From: Spirochaetia bacterium
GTDB lineage: Bacteria > Spirochaetota > Spirochaetia > Treponematales > Breznakiellaceae
Direction of reading: 5' to 3'
Assembly (NCBI GenBank): GCA_026002045.1
Contig: BOAV01000026.1
Span: 1-27,972 of the forward strand
DNA: 27,972 bases
Of this stretch, positions 13,945 through 23,782 are shown piece by piece. The notes below the pieces were generated by a model. That model was not told the DNA's origin and ran no database searches. It saw nothing but the letters and a program-made list of their open reading frames with translations. Position 1 is the stretch's first letter; every line of letters starts with the position of its first letter. Both the position numbers and the translations under genes were made by a program.

Positions 13945-14490
13945 TTGCCCTTTAGTTTTGAACCCGGTCCCATTGCGGGGCTCTACGAAATTCAGCCCAA
14001 AGTCTTCGGGGACAGCCGGGGATATTTTTTTGAAAGCTACTCGGAGCGGGATTTTGCCGCGGCGGGTTTATCCATGGCCTTTGTGCAGGATAACCAGTCC
14101 CGGTCGGTAAAGGGGGTGCTCCGGGGCCTGCACTTTCAGAAGACCCACCCCCAGGGCAAGCTGGTCCGGGCCATCGAAGGGGAAGTGTTCGATGCGGCGG
14201 TGGATATCCGGCCCGGTTCACCCACTTATGGGAAGTGGCACGGGGTGGTGTTAAGCGGGGAAAAGCAGAACCAGTTTTACATCCCCGAAGGCTTTGCCCA
14301 CGGGTTTTTGGTTTTGAGCGGGACCGCCGTTTTTGCCTATAAGTGCACCGATTTTTACCACCCCGAGGATGAGGGGGGTATCATCTGGGATGATCCCGCC
14401 ATCGGCATTGACTGGCCGGATCTGGGGATGGCGTATCTCCTCTCCGAAAAAGACCGGAAGCTTCCCGCCTTTGCCGGGGTTCATGGGTGA
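13945..14490 (+). CDS. rmlC: dTDP-4-dehydrorhamnose 3,5-epimerase
   Basis: RmlC inverts C3 and C5 of dTDP-4-keto-6-deoxyglucose. The 181-residue cupin has FGDSRGYFFESY (21-32), VLRGLHFQ with catalytic H63, K72, VDIRPGSPTYGKW (86-98), YIPEGFAHGF (112-121) and Y132. The start is a TTG at 13945, supported by AGGAG seven bases upstream and by alignment of the first residues; no ATG or GTG fits better. The stop overlaps the rmlD start. Confidence 0.96.
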   Translation: MPFSFEPGPIAGLYEIQPKVFGDSRGYFFESYSERDFAAAGLSMAFVQDNQSRSVKGVLRGLHFQKTHPQGKLVRAIEGEVFDAAVDIRPGSPTYGKWHGVVLSGEKQNQFYIPEGFAHGFLVLSGTAVFAYKCTDFYHPEDEGGIIWDDPAIGIDWPDLGMAYLLSEKDRKLPAFAGVHG

Positions 14491-15377
14491 TTTGGCTTAT
14501 CGGTAATAAGGGAATGCTGGGAACTGAACTTTCCCTGCTTCTTGAAAAGAAGGGAATTCCCCACACCGGTACGGACCGGGAAGTGGATATTACCGATCCT
14601 GCTGCCCTTGGGGTTTTTGCAGAAAAGCAGGCCGCCGCCGGTCAGCCTTTCACGTGGATCATCAACTGCGCCGCCTATACGGCGGTGGACAAAGCCGAGG
14701 GTGATGCTGAAACCTGTGGCCGCCTGAACACCGACGGTCCCGGCAATATCGCTGAAACCGCCAAAAAGATCGGCGCCCGGCTCATCCATTTTTCTACCGA
14801 CTATGTGTTTAACGGCAGGGGAAGTCAGCCTTACAAAGAAGATGATCCCACGGACCCCACCGGTGTTTACGGCCTGACCAAACGGGACGGGGAGCGCCGG
14901 ATTCTTGCGGCGAATGATGCCACATGGATCATCCGTACCGCCTGGCTTTACGGCAGGTACGGGAATAACTTTGTGCATACCATGCTCCGGTTGATGAAGG
15001 AGCGTGACAGCGTTTCTGTGGTGAAGGACCAGCGGGGCAGCCCCACCTGGGCTTACGATTTGGCTAACGCAGTAACGCTGTTAATTGCGGCGGTTGAGGG
15101 CGGTAAACCGGTTTCCCCCGACATCTATCATTACACCAACGAAGGGAACATTACCTGGTTTGATTTTGCGCAGGAAATCTACGCTCAGGGCAGGAAACTC
15201 GGGCTGATCCCAAAGGCTTGCGCGGTTAAGCCCTGCGCCAGCGCCGAGTTTCCCGCAAAGGTGACCCGCCCGGCTTATTCGGTACTGGACAAAGGCAAGA
15301 TGCAGGCCGCCCTGGGCATTGAAATACCCGCGTGGGACGCGAGTCTGGAGCAATACTTAAGAACATGCGTACCTTGA
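14487..15377 (+). CDS. rmlD: dTDP-4-dehydrorhamnose reductase
   Basis: RmlD performs the last step, reducing the 4-keto group with NAD(P)H to give dTDP-L-rhamnose. The 296 residues show the nucleotide-binding WLIGNKGMLG (3-12), HFSTDYVFNG (101-110) and the catalytic Y128-x3-K132. The start is GTG at 14487 in a GTGA overlap with rmlC. The end overlaps rmlB by 13 bases. Confidence 0.96.
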   Translation: MIWLIGNKGMLGTELSLLLEKKGIPHTGTDREVDITDPAALGVFAEKQAAAGQPFTWIINCAAYTAVDKAEGDAETCGRLNTDGPGNIAETAKKIGARLIHFSTDYVFNGRGSQPYKEDDPTDPTGVYGLTKRDGERRILAANDATWIIRTAWLYGRYGNNFVHTMLRLMKERDSVSVVKDQRGSPTWAYDLANAVTLLIAAVEGGKPVSPDIYHYTNEGNITWFDFAQEIYAQGRKLGLIPKACAVKPCASAEFPAKVTRPAYSVLDKGKMQAALGIEIPAWDASLEQYLRTCVP

Positions 15378-16468
15378 GTAACGTCTTAGTCACCGGCGGC
15401 GCCGGATTCATCGGCGTCAACTTTATTCATACCTTGCTGAACAGGACCCCTGCCTTTACCGGCCGGATCATCAACCTGGATGCCCTGACCTATGCGGGGA
15501 ATGCCACGAGCCTTGCGGATATAGAAAAACAATTCGGTGACAGTAATACTACGGGAACGGCCCGGTATTTTTTTGAACACGGCAATATCTGTGACCGCCC
15601 CTTTGTAGAAACACTGTTTAAGAAATACGATATTGACACGGTGGTACATTTTGCCGCGGAAAGCCATGTGGACCGGTCTATTCTGGGGCCTGAGGCTTTC
15701 ATCAAAACCAATGTGATGGGGACCTTTACCCTGCTGGATGCGGCCCGCGCTTATTGGCAGAACAGTAATACTGCGGACAAGCTCTTTCACCACATCAGCA
15801 CCGATGAGGTATACGGCTCCCTGGGGGAGACAGGGTACTTTACCGAGGCCACGGCCTATGATCCCCGGTCCCCCTATTCGGCGGGCAAGGCTTCAAGCGA
15901 TCATCTGGTGATGGCCTATCACCATACTTACGGGCTGCCGGTGACCCTGTCCAATTGTTCCAACAACTACGGCCCCTATCAGTTTCCCGAAAAGCTCATC
16001 CCCCTGATGATCCTCAACATGCTTGAGGGGAAGTCCCTGCCGGTGTACGGGGACGGGAAAAACATCCGTGACTGGGTGTATGTGGAGGACCACAACTGCG
16101 CCGTTTGGACTGTTATGCAAAAGGGTGTAACCGGGGAAAAGTACAATATCGGCGGGGAGAACGAGTGGGAGAACATCAAGCTCCTGGACACCCTGATTAG
16201 CATCGTGTCAAAAAAGGCAAACCTCGATCCTGTCAAAGTCCGGGGGACCATCACCTATGTAAAGGACCGGCCCGGCCACGACCGGCGCTATGCCATCGAC
16301 TGTTCCAAGATCAAGCGGGAACTGGGGTGGCGGCGGGAAGTAAGTTTTGAGGCGGGGCTTGAAAAGACCGTGGACTGGTATCTGGCGAACACGGCATGGA
16401 TTGACGGTATCCGCAGCGGGGAGTACCAGACGTGGGTGGAGCGGAATTATGGGGGGCGGGGTAATTAA
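15365..16468 (+). CDS. rmlB: dTDP-glucose 4,6-dehydratase
   Basis: RmlB converts dTDP-glucose to the 4-keto-6-deoxy intermediate. From the ATG at 15365 the protein has 367 residues with LVTGGAGFIGVNF (8-20), STDEVYG carrying the catalytic T146-D147-E148 that separates dehydratases from epimerases, and Y171SAGK175. The frame is open upstream inside rmlD but without similarity. The genes stand in the order A, C, D, B. wecC starts directly after its stop. Confidence 0.97.
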   Translation: MRTLSNVLVTGGAGFIGVNFIHTLLNRTPAFTGRIINLDALTYAGNATSLADIEKQFGDSNTTGTARYFFEHGNICDRPFVETLFKKYDIDTVVHFAAESHVDRSILGPEAFIKTNVMGTFTLLDAARAYWQNSNTADKLFHHISTDEVYGSLGETGYFTEATAYDPRSPYSAGKASSDHLVMAYHHTYGLPVTLSNCSNNYGPYQFPEKLIPLMILNMLEGKSLPVYGDGKNIRDWVYVEDHNCAVWTVMQKGVTGEKYNIGGENEWENIKLLDTLISIVSKKANLDPVKVRGTITYVKDRPGHDRRYAIDCSKIKRELGWRREVSFEAGLEKTVDWYLANTAWIDGIRSGEYQTWVERNYGGRGN

Positions 16469-17668
16469 ATGAGAGCAGTATTTATGGGATTAGGTTACAT
16501 TGGCCTTCCCACTGCGGCGGTAGCTGCCAGCAAAGGAATTCAGATTACCGGTGTCGATGTAAACCCCGAAGTGGTTGATACCATCAATCAGGGAAAGATA
16601 CATATCGCAGAACCGGAGCTGGACAGGCTGGTAAAAACCGTAGTAGAAAAAGGAAATCTGAAAGCCGCATTACAACCGGAAGAAGCGGACGCTTTTTTTA
16701 TTGTGGTTCCCACGCCCTTTAAACAAAATCACCGGGCAGATATATCATTCGTGGAATCTGCAACCCGGATGGTTATTCCCTATTTACGGGAAGGAAATCT
16801 CTTTGTGATTGAATCCACATCTCCGGTACTAACAACAGAAAAGATGGCGGATATTATCTTTAAGGCGCGGCCTGAGTTAAAAGAAAAGGTATATATCGCC
16901 TATTGCCCTGAACGGGTGTTGCCGGGAAATGTATTGTATGAATTAGAGCATAATGATCGGGTCATCGGCGGCATAAACCCTGAATCGGTTGATAAGGCGG
17001 CTGCGTTTTACGCACAGTTTGTGCAGGGTACGCTGCACAAGACCAACGCCCGGACCGCAGAAATGTGCAAGCTGACCGAAAACGCTTCCCGCGATGTGCA
17101 GATAGCCTTTGCCAATGAGCTGTCCATGATCTGTGAGAAGTCCGGTATCAATGTATGGGATCTGATTGAGCTGGCGAACAAGCACCCACGGGTAAAAATA
17201 TTGCAGCCCGGTTGCGGGGTAGGGGGGCATTGCATCGCGGTGGACCCCTGGTTTATTGTGTCGGATTTTCCTGAACAGGCGCATTTTATTAAGCAGGCAC
17301 GGGAGACGAATGATTACAAAGCCGACTGGTGTGCCAACAGGGTGCTGGAAGCCTGTGAACACTTTATCCATAACAATAATAAAGAGCCGGTCATAGCCTG
17401 CATGGGGCTTGCCTTTAAACCCGATATTGATGATTTGCGTGAATCTCCTGCAAAGTATATAACCTCCCGGATTATCTCCGAAGCAAAGGCCGAGATGCTG
17501 GTGGTGGAACCGAATATTAAAAGTCATAAGACATTCAATCTTGTGCCGTACCAGGAAGCGTATGACAAAGCTGATATCGTGGTGTGGCTGGTCAAGCATA
17601 AAGAATTTTTAAATATGGCGGTTGATAGCAGCAAAACAGAACTGGATTTTTGCGGTATTCGGAAATGA
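16469..17668 (+). CDS. wecC: UDP-N-acetyl-D-mannosamine dehydrogenase
   Basis: WecC oxidises UDP-ManNAc twice to UDP-ManNAcA using NAD. The 399-residue protein has the Rossmann start FMGLGYIGLPTA (5-16), VVPTPF, YCPERVLPG and the catalytic loop PGCGVGGHCIAVDPW with C255. UDP-GlcA-type dehydrogenases are close relatives, but the immediate neighbour wecB, which makes UDP-ManNAc, supports this substrate. The ATG follows the rmlB stop without a gap; the stop overlaps the wecB start (ATGA). Codon choice here is less GC-rich than in the rml genes. Confidence 0.93.
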   Translation: MRAVFMGLGYIGLPTAAVAASKGIQITGVDVNPEVVDTINQGKIHIAEPELDRLVKTVVEKGNLKAALQPEEADAFFIVVPTPFKQNHRADISFVESATRMVIPYLREGNLFVIESTSPVLTTEKMADIIFKARPELKEKVYIAYCPERVLPGNVLYELEHNDRVIGGINPESVDKAAAFYAQFVQGTLHKTNARTAEMCKLTENASRDVQIAFANELSMICEKSGINVWDLIELANKHPRVKILQPGCGVGGHCIAVDPWFIVSDFPEQAHFIKQARETNDYKADWCANRVLEACEHFIHNNNKEPVIACMGLAFKPDIDDLRESPAKYITSRIISEAKAEMLVVEPNIKSHKTFNLVPYQEAYDKADIVVWLVKHKEFLNMAVDSSKTELDFCGIRK

Positions 17669-18789
17669 AAAAAATATTACTCGTATTCGGCACACGTCCG
17701 GAAGCCATCAAAATGGCCCCGTTGGTAAAGGAGTTTCAGAAACATCCTGACCAATTTGATACAAAAGTATGTGTAACCGGACAGCACCGACAAATGCTGG
17801 ATCAGGTTTTGGACGTGTTTGATATCAAGCCCGATTATGATTTGAACATCATGGCGCCCAATCAGGATTTGTATGACATTACATCAAAAGTGATGCTGGG
17901 CATGCGGGGTGTGTTAAAGGAAGCGAAGCCTGATATTGTGTTTGTGCATGGCGACACGGCTACATCCCTTGCGGCGGGTCTTGCGGCGTTCTATCAGCAG
18001 ATACAGGTGGCGCATATTGAGGCGGGGTTGCGGACTTATAACCTCGCTTCCCCCTGGCCGGAAGAGATGAACCGGCAATTGACGGATCGGTTGTGCGCGT
18101 ATTGTTTTGCACCGACTGAAAATTCAAAGAAAAATTTATTGCAGGAAAAGATAGGTGCGAATATCGTAGTTACCGGGAATACGGTAATTGACGCTTTATT
18201 GATGGCCGTAGAGATTATCAAGACAAAGCCTGAATTGCGGCAAAAAATCGTAAATGAATTAGAACAAAAAGGATATAAGCCGAAAGAGGGCAAAAGATAT
18301 ATCTTGGTAACCGGCCATCGCCGGGAGAACTTTGGGGAAGGGTTCCTGAATATTTGCAAGGCCCTGCAAGAAATAGCGATACAGTATCCTGATATGGATA
18401 TCGTGTATCCGGTACATCTCAACCCGAATGTGCAAAAGCCGGTGTATGAACTTTTAGCAGGGATAAATAATATATACTTAACTGACCCGCTGGACTATCT
18501 TCCCTTTGTGTATATGATGCAGCATTGCTATCTGATTTTGACTGACAGCGGAGGAGTGCAGGAAGAAGCGCCGTCTCTGGGTAAGCCTGTCTTGGTGATG
18601 CGGGATACGACCGAGCGGCCTGAGGCGGTAGAAGCGGGGACAGTGAAGCTGGTGGGGACGGATGCCGCAATGATTGTTGAGTATATGAACTTATTGTTAC
18701 AGGATGAAGGGCTGTATGATAAAATGGCCCGGGCGCATAATCCCTATGGGGATGGACGGGCATGTGAGCGAGTAGTGAAAAACCTTTAA
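17665..18789 (+). CDS. wecB: UDP-N-acetylglucosamine 2-epimerase
   Basis: WecB (non-hydrolysing) converts UDP-GlcNAc to UDP-ManNAc, the substrate of WecC. The 374 residues include VFGTRPEAIKMAPL (7-20), CVTGQH, FVHGDTATSLAAG, VAHIEAGLRT, ILVTGHRRENFG and LTDSGGVQEEAPSLGKPVL, all characteristic. The start is the ATG at 17665 overlapping the wecC stop. With wecC it supplies UDP-ManNAcA for a glycan, as in enterobacterial common antigen and several capsules. Confidence 0.96.
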   Translation: MKKILLVFGTRPEAIKMAPLVKEFQKHPDQFDTKVCVTGQHRQMLDQVLDVFDIKPDYDLNIMAPNQDLYDITSKVMLGMRGVLKEAKPDIVFVHGDTATSLAAGLAAFYQQIQVAHIEAGLRTYNLASPWPEEMNRQLTDRLCAYCFAPTENSKKNLLQEKIGANIVVTGNTVIDALLMAVEIIKTKPELRQKIVNELEQKGYKPKEGKRYILVTGHRRENFGEGFLNICKALQEIAIQYPDMDIVYPVHLNPNVQKPVYELLAGINNIYLTDPLDYLPFVYMMQHCYLILTDSGGVQEEAPSLGKPVLVMRDTTERPEAVEAGTVKLVGTDAAMIVEYMNLLLQDEGLYDKMARAHNPYGDGRACERVVKNL

Positions 18790-18813
18790 TTATCAAAACC
18801 GGACAGGAAGTAT

Positions 18814-20646
18814 TTGTCAGCTGTTTTAAAACTATTTTCTTTACTTACTCCCGTTGAACGGCGCCGCCTGATCCCGATAACTATTGCTATTTTAATCGCT
18901 TCGGTACTGGAAATGGTTGGAGTGGGGTCGTTGGGACCGTTTATGGCAGTCGTTGCCGACACTGCAGTAATACAAAACCAAGCGATCCTGGCATGGGTAT
19001 ATCAAGCCTTTGGTTTTCAGACTGACCGGATATTCCTCATCTTTCTGGGTATTGTGGTTTTTGTTGCAGTATTGATCTCCACGGCATTTAGAATGGTAGT
19101 TTCCTATATTGTGTTCCGGTATACCGGGAATCGCCGGTATACCTTGGGGTTAAGGTTATTTAGGCAGTATTTGTATCAGCCTTATTGTTTTTTTCTGAAT
19201 CATAATTCAGGGGATTTGTCCGCAAAACTGCTGAATGAAGTTGATTTAGCCATTGGCGGTGTATTGGCGCCCGCAATGGATATTTTAGTACGTGTTTTCT
19301 TGATACTGGCAATTCTTGTTTTTTTAATTATTATGAAACCAATTATTGCTTTGATAACGTTTGGAATATTTGGGTTATTATATGCGATACTATACAGGAT
19401 GGTACGACAAAAGCTTACCCGTTATGGTAAAGACGTAGGAGAATCTGATAAAATTCGTTATAAGGCTGCCGCTGAGGCATTCGGCGGGATTAAGGATGTA
19501 AAAATTCTGGGGAAAGAACCTTTTTTTGCTCAGGCATACAGTTTAGGGGCCCGGCGATTTGCAACAAACCAGGCGGCGAATCAGATATTATCGGGGGTTC
19601 CGGGACAGGCCATGCAGTCGCTGGCGGTGGGATTTGCAGTTGTATTAATAATAGTCTTACTTGGCATGAATGGTTCTCTGGTGGAAATATTACCCTTATT
19701 GGCAATCTATGCATTCGCGATTATGCGGTTGATGCCGAATGTTTTGGATTTTTTTCATGATGCGGCCAATATACGGTATAATAGTTATTTAGTGGATGCA
19801 TTATATACGGATATGACAACTCTTCCGCTGCCGCCTGTCAGATCCGATGCGGAAGCCATTCATGAGGCGCCGATGGTGCTGCCCTTTACCAGCCATATAG
19901 ATTTACAGGGAATAGTGTTTTCATATCCCGCTTCACGTGAGCCTGTATTGAAGGCGGTTGATTTGCATATTGAGCGGAACACTACCATTGGTTTTGTTGG
20001 AGCGACAGGGTGCGGGAAGACTACACTGGTTGATGTCATCATGGGGCTGCTTGAACCGGACGCCGGTTCAATTGTGGTGGATGATGTTCCGGTTATTGCC
20101 GCTCCTGCCGACAGTGATACTGTTAATATCGTTTCCTGGCAGCGCAATTTTGGTTATGTACCTCAGCAGATTTATTTGAGTGATGATACGGTTGCGGCGA
20201 ATATCGCCTTTGGTCTCCCCGAGGATATGCGGGATATGGCGATGGTAGAACAGGCTGCACGGGTAGCGAATCTGCATGAATTTATTACCACAGAATTGCC
20301 CGATGGATATAACACCCTGGTCGGAGAACGCGGGGTCAGGCTTTCGGGGGGCCAGCGGCAGCGTATCGGCATTGCCCGTTCGTTGTATCATGATCCGGAT
20401 ATCCTCGTCATGGATGAAGCTACCAGCGCCCTTGATTCGGTAACGGAAGACGCAGTAATGGACGCGATACATAATCTTAAGCATTCAAAAACAATAATTC
20501 TTATTGCACACCGGCTTTCTACAGTACATGAATGTGATATGATTTATTTAATGGAAAGGGGACGGATCATCGCACGGGGTGCATATGATGAATTAATTCA
20601 AAACAGTCATCAGTTCAGGGCAATGGCAAAAACGACAGAAAAGTAA
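18814..20646 (+). CDS. ABC transporter with fused membrane and ATPase domains (PglK/Wzk-like flippase)
   Basis: The 610-residue half-transporter has six membrane helices in residues 15-320, then an ATPase domain with Walker A GATGCGKTT (396-404), the signature LSGGQRQRIGIARSL, Walker B ILVMDEATSALD and the switch IAHRLST. Overall design, length and position among glycan genes match PglK/Wzk proteins, which flip undecaprenyl-diphosphate-linked oligosaccharides to the periplasmic side; an MsbA-type lipid exporter is the main alternative. The start is a TTG at 18814 with AGGA five bases upstream. No wzx or wzy is seen in the window, so this would be the exporter of the locus. Confidence 0.87.
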   Translation: MSAVLKLFSLLTPVERRRLIPITIAILIASVLEMVGVGSLGPFMAVVADTAVIQNQAILAWVYQAFGFQTDRIFLIFLGIVVFVAVLISTAFRMVVSYIVFRYTGNRRYTLGLRLFRQYLYQPYCFFLNHNSGDLSAKLLNEVDLAIGGVLAPAMDILVRVFLILAILVFLIIMKPIIALITFGIFGLLYAILYRMVRQKLTRYGKDVGESDKIRYKAAAEAFGGIKDVKILGKEPFFAQAYSLGARRFATNQAANQILSGVPGQAMQSLAVGFAVVLIIVLLGMNGSLVEILPLLAIYAFAIMRLMPNVLDFFHDAANIRYNSYLVDALYTDMTTLPLPPVRSDAEAIHEAPMVLPFTSHIDLQGIVFSYPASREPVLKAVDLHIERNTTIGFVGATGCGKTTLVDVIMGLLEPDAGSIVVDDVPVIAAPADSDTVNIVSWQRNFGYVPQQIYLSDDTVAANIAFGLPEDMRDMAMVEQAARVANLHEFITTELPDGYNTLVGERGVRLSGGQRQRIGIARSLYHDPDILVMDEATSALDSVTEDAVMDAIHNLKHSKTIILIAHRLSTVHECDMIYLMERGRIIARGAYDELIQNSHQFRAMAKTTEK

Positions 20647-20668
20647 ATTATATTTCAGGGAAATTATC

Positions 20669-21667
20669 GTGTTAACAAATTCAACAATTCTTATTACCGG
20701 CGGAACAGGTTCATTTGGGAATACTTTTGTCCCTATGACCCTGGCGAAATATAACCCCAAGAAACTGGTTATCTATTCCCGTGATGAAATGAAACAATGG
20801 GAAATGGCAAAAAAGTTCGGTGATGATGAAAGGGTTCGTTTTTTTATCGGTGATGTACGGGACCGGGAACGTTTGTACCGCGCCCTTGATGGTGTCGATT
20901 ATGTAGTCCATGCTGCCGCTACAAAAATAGTGCCCACTGCCGAATATAATCCTTTTGAATGTGTTAAGACCAATGTAATGGGCGCCATGAATTTGATCGA
21001 CGCCTGTATTGATAAGGGGATTAAGCGTTGTGTCGCCCTGAGCACCGATAAAGCCAGCTCGCCGGTTAATTTATACGGCGCAACAAAACTTTGCAGTGAT
21101 AAGCTTTTTATCGCGGGGAATTCGTATGCAGGCGGAAAAAACACCCGTTTCGCCATCGTGCGCTATGGAAATGTAATGGGTTCCCGTGGTTCGGTTATTC
21201 CGTTTTTTATCGATCAGGCAAAAACAGGAAAGCTTACCATCACCGATGACCGGATGACCCGGTTTATGATAACCCTGGAACAGGGCGTCGAGCTTGTCTG
21301 GCATGCCTTTAATGATATGGAAGGCGGAGAAATCTATGTAAAAAAGATCCCTTCCATGAAATTGGTGGATATAGCCAGGGCAGTTTCTGAAACCGCGAAA
21401 CAGGAAATAATGGGCATACGCCCCGGGGAAAAGCTGCATGAGCAAATGATAGGGGCAGAGGATGCCCTTTATACTTATGAATATAAAGAGCATTTTAAAA
21501 TTCTTCCACAAATACACGAATGGAATAAAGATTTGAGGCGGATTAAAGATGGAAAAGCTGTCTCGGAAGTTTTTTCTTATTCTTCGGATAATAACACAGA
21601 ATGGATGAGTATTGATGAATTAAAAAAATGGATAGAAATCAATGGGGATAAAGTTGGAAGGACATGA
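20669..21667 (+). CDS. pseB: PseB-like UDP-GlcNAc 4,6-dehydratase
   Basis: PseB acts on UDP-GlcNAc by 4,6-dehydration with C5 inversion, the first step to pseudaminic acid and to some 2,6-dideoxy-amino sugars. The 332 residues have ILITGGTGSFGNTF (7-20), VIYSRDEMKQWEMAK, FFIGDVRDRERLYRAL and the catalytic STDKASSPVNLYGATK (D127, K128, Y136, K140). The loop usually written HAAALKQVPAAEYNP reads HAAATKIVPTAEYNP, two or three changes in an otherwise conserved stretch. The start is GTG at 20669. No other pse gene is present, so the end product is open. Confidence 0.88.
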   Translation: MLTNSTILITGGTGSFGNTFVPMTLAKYNPKKLVIYSRDEMKQWEMAKKFGDDERVRFFIGDVRDRERLYRALDGVDYVVHAAATKIVPTAEYNPFECVKTNVMGAMNLIDACIDKGIKRCVALSTDKASSPVNLYGATKLCSDKLFIAGNSYAGGKNTRFAIVRYGNVMGSRGSVIPFFIDQAKTGKLTITDDRMTRFMITLEQGVELVWHAFNDMEGGEIYVKKIPSMKLVDIARAVSETAKQEIMGIRPGEKLHEQMIGAEDALYTYEYKEHFKILPQIHEWNKDLRRIKDGKAVSEVFSYSSDNNTEWMSIDELKKWIEINGDKVGRT

Positions 21668-21714
21668 TAAGTAAGGAAATTGTACTTAAACGTATTTAAG
21701 AAACAGAATCGCTT

Positions 21715-22566
21715 ATGAAGGATGGGATGGATTTGAATATTTCTACAAAAAGTATTTCAGCTGTAATATGTACATGGAATTGTGAAAATACTATAGGCCT
21801 TGTTTTAGATTCAGTAAAAGCAAATAACATCGAAGAAATAATTGTTGTTGATGCTGATTCAGAAGATAAAACGTTTGAAATAGCTAAAAAATATACTGAT
21901 TTAATATTTCATGACCCACGGGAGGGACTTGCAAAGGCAAGAAATATAGGCATTTCGCATGCAACAAGGGAATATGTTATAAATATTGGCAGTGACAATA
22001 TTATGCCCAAAGATAGTATTGTGAAAATGTTGTCTTATATGGCTAATAATGGTTACAGCGGTGTTTCTGCTCAAACGTTGTTAAAAGATAAGGATAATTA
22101 CTGCTCATTTGCAATGAATATCTATAAGCAATTACGATATTATCCGGGTGAACGTAATGTGATAGGTACTCCCACATTATTTAAAACAGAGCTTTTAAAA
22201 AATAATCCTTATGATAATAAAATGAGCTGGAGCGATGATGGTGATATTTGTACAAGGTTATTAAAAATAGGCCATAAATTCGCAATAGCAGATGTCATAG
22301 TTTATGAAATTGGAAGTGAAAAATTATCATCAGTTATTGCTCGATGGAAACAATATGGAAAAAGTGATTGGGAGACCTATTCAAAATATTCTCCCGAATG
22401 GTCTTTTTCAAGAAAAATTCAATCGCTATTATATCCATTAAAAAATGAATTAATATTTCCGTTAAAAAAAGCAAAACCTGTTGATAAATTAAAAATCCTT
22501 CCGTTTTTGCTATTAATTGTATCAATTCGATATTTTTCCTGGATTAAATGGAGCTTTAAAAAATGA
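21715..22566 (+). CDS. Family 2 glycosyltransferase
   Basis: The 283-residue protein has a GT-A fold start (ISAVICTWNCENTIG, residues 14-28), VVDADSEDKT with a DxDS metal-binding motif near 46-49, GLAKARNIGI, a second acidic site IGSDN (91-95) and SWSDDGDICTR. A hydrophobic stretch at the C-terminus (ILPFLLLIVSIRYFSWIKW) suggests membrane attachment. It should add one sugar to the lipid-linked glycan; donor and acceptor cannot be read. The ATG at 21727 is an alternative start. From this gene onward the DNA is strikingly AT-rich compared with the left part of the window. Confidence 0.88.
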   Translation: MKDGMDLNISTKSISAVICTWNCENTIGLVLDSVKANNIEEIIVVDADSEDKTFEIAKKYTDLIFHDPREGLAKARNIGISHATREYVINIGSDNIMPKDSIVKMLSYMANNGYSGVSAQTLLKDKDNYCSFAMNIYKQLRYYPGERNVIGTPTLFKTELLKNNPYDNKMSWSDDGDICTRLLKIGHKFAIADVIVYEIGSEKLSSVIARWKQYGKSDWETYSKYSPEWSFSRKIQSLLYPLKNELIFPLKKAKPVDKLKILPFLLLIVSIRYFSWIKWSFKK

Positions 22567-22608
22567 TAAAATATGCTTCAAAAAAATAGTATATAAAGCG
22601 GATAAAAG

Positions 22609-23781
22609 ATGAAGAAAATATGCATAATCGGTGGTTGCGGACATGTTGGTATACCTTTGGGACTTGCATTTGCGAGCAAGGGCTATTTCCTATCGCTGTT
22701 GGATATAAACAAAAAGGCGGTGGATTCTATAAATTCAGGAAATCTTCCGTTTGTGGAGGATGATGCGGAGGAATTACTTCAATCGCATATAGGCAAGAAT
22801 CTGATCGCGACAACTGACGAGAATATTATTATGGAACAGGATGTCGTTGTGTTTGTGACGGGAACTCCTGTCGATGAACATCTTACTCCAAAGATTTCCA
22901 CGGTGGTGAGCGTGATAAAAAATTACGCCCCAAGGCTTAAGGCTAACCAGCTTGTGATTTTACGAAGTACGATTTTTCCAGGTACAACAGAAATTATTGA
23001 CAACACATTTGAGCAACAATTTGGGAAAAATCGACCATATCTTGCATTTTGTCCTGAGAGAATATTGCAGGGTAAGGGCATAGAAGAAATATTTGCCTTA
23101 CCGCAGATTGTTTCCGCCATCAATAAAGAGTCCGAGGATATGGCAGCAGAGTTGTTCTCGAATATAGCTCCGAAAATTATCCGTCTTGCGCCTAAAGAAG
23201 CGGAGCTTGCCAAGCTTATGACGAACAGTTGGCGTTATTTGGAATTTGCGATAGCCAATCAGTTTTATATGCTTGTCGAGTCTCAGGGGCTTGATTTTTA
23301 TCGGATATTTAATGCGATGAAAGATGACTATCCCCGTGCGAAATATTTTGCGAAACCGGGACTTGCTGCAGGTCCGTGTCTGTTTAAAGATACAATGCAG
23401 CTGTCACATTTCTATAACAATTATTTTACGCTTGGATCAGATGGAATGTTGGTCAATGAAGGGCTGCCGAATTTTTTGGTTGAACAGTTGGAGAAGAAGC
23501 TCGGTACGCTTAAGGGCAAAAAAATAGCCTTGCTTGGTATGACATTTAAGGCAGACAATGACGATGTTCGCGAAAGTTTGTCATTCAAACTTAAAAAGCT
23601 ATTGGAGTTTAAAATAGCGAATGTTGCGATACATGATCCCTATTTGAAAACTGCATCGCTTAACGAAATATTGGCGGGAGCTGACGGGGTCATGCTCGGT
23701 ACCCCGCATAGGGAATACAAGGATGTCAAGCCAGCTGTGCCATCTGTGGATTGCTGGGGTTTTTGGAATACAGAGGAATAA
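22609..23781 (+). CDS. Second nucleotide-sugar dehydrogenase
   Basis: This 390-residue protein belongs to the UDP-glucose/UDP-ManNAc dehydrogenase family: IIGGCGHVGIPLGLAFASKG (6-25), FVTGTPVDE, LRSTIFPGTTE, FCPERILQGKG, and LGMTFKADNDDVRESLS. The catalytic loop reads PGLAAGPCLFKDTMQL with C257 retained, unlike the GGHCIPVDP-type loop of the first dehydrogenase, so it is a separate subfamily and probably has a different substrate. The following epimerase begins one base after its stop, suggesting that the two enzymes act in sequence on the same sugar, for example a uronic acid that is then epimerised or decarboxylated. Confidence 0.85.
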   Translation: MKKICIIGGCGHVGIPLGLAFASKGYFLSLLDINKKAVDSINSGNLPFVEDDAEELLQSHIGKNLIATTDENIIMEQDVVVFVTGTPVDEHLTPKISTVVSVIKNYAPRLKANQLVILRSTIFPGTTEIIDNTFEQQFGKNRPYLAFCPERILQGKGIEEIFALPQIVSAINKESEDMAAELFSNIAPKIIRLAPKEAELAKLMTNSWRYLEFAIANQFYMLVESQGLDFYRIFNAMKDDYPRAKYFAKPGLAAGPCLFKDTMQLSHFYNNYFTLGSDGMLVNEGLPNFLVEQLEKKLGTLKGKKIALLGMTFKADNDDVRESLSFKLKKLLEFKIANVAIHDPYLKTASLNEILAGADGVMLGTPHREYKDVKPAVPSVDCWGFWNTEE

Positions 23782-23782
23782 G

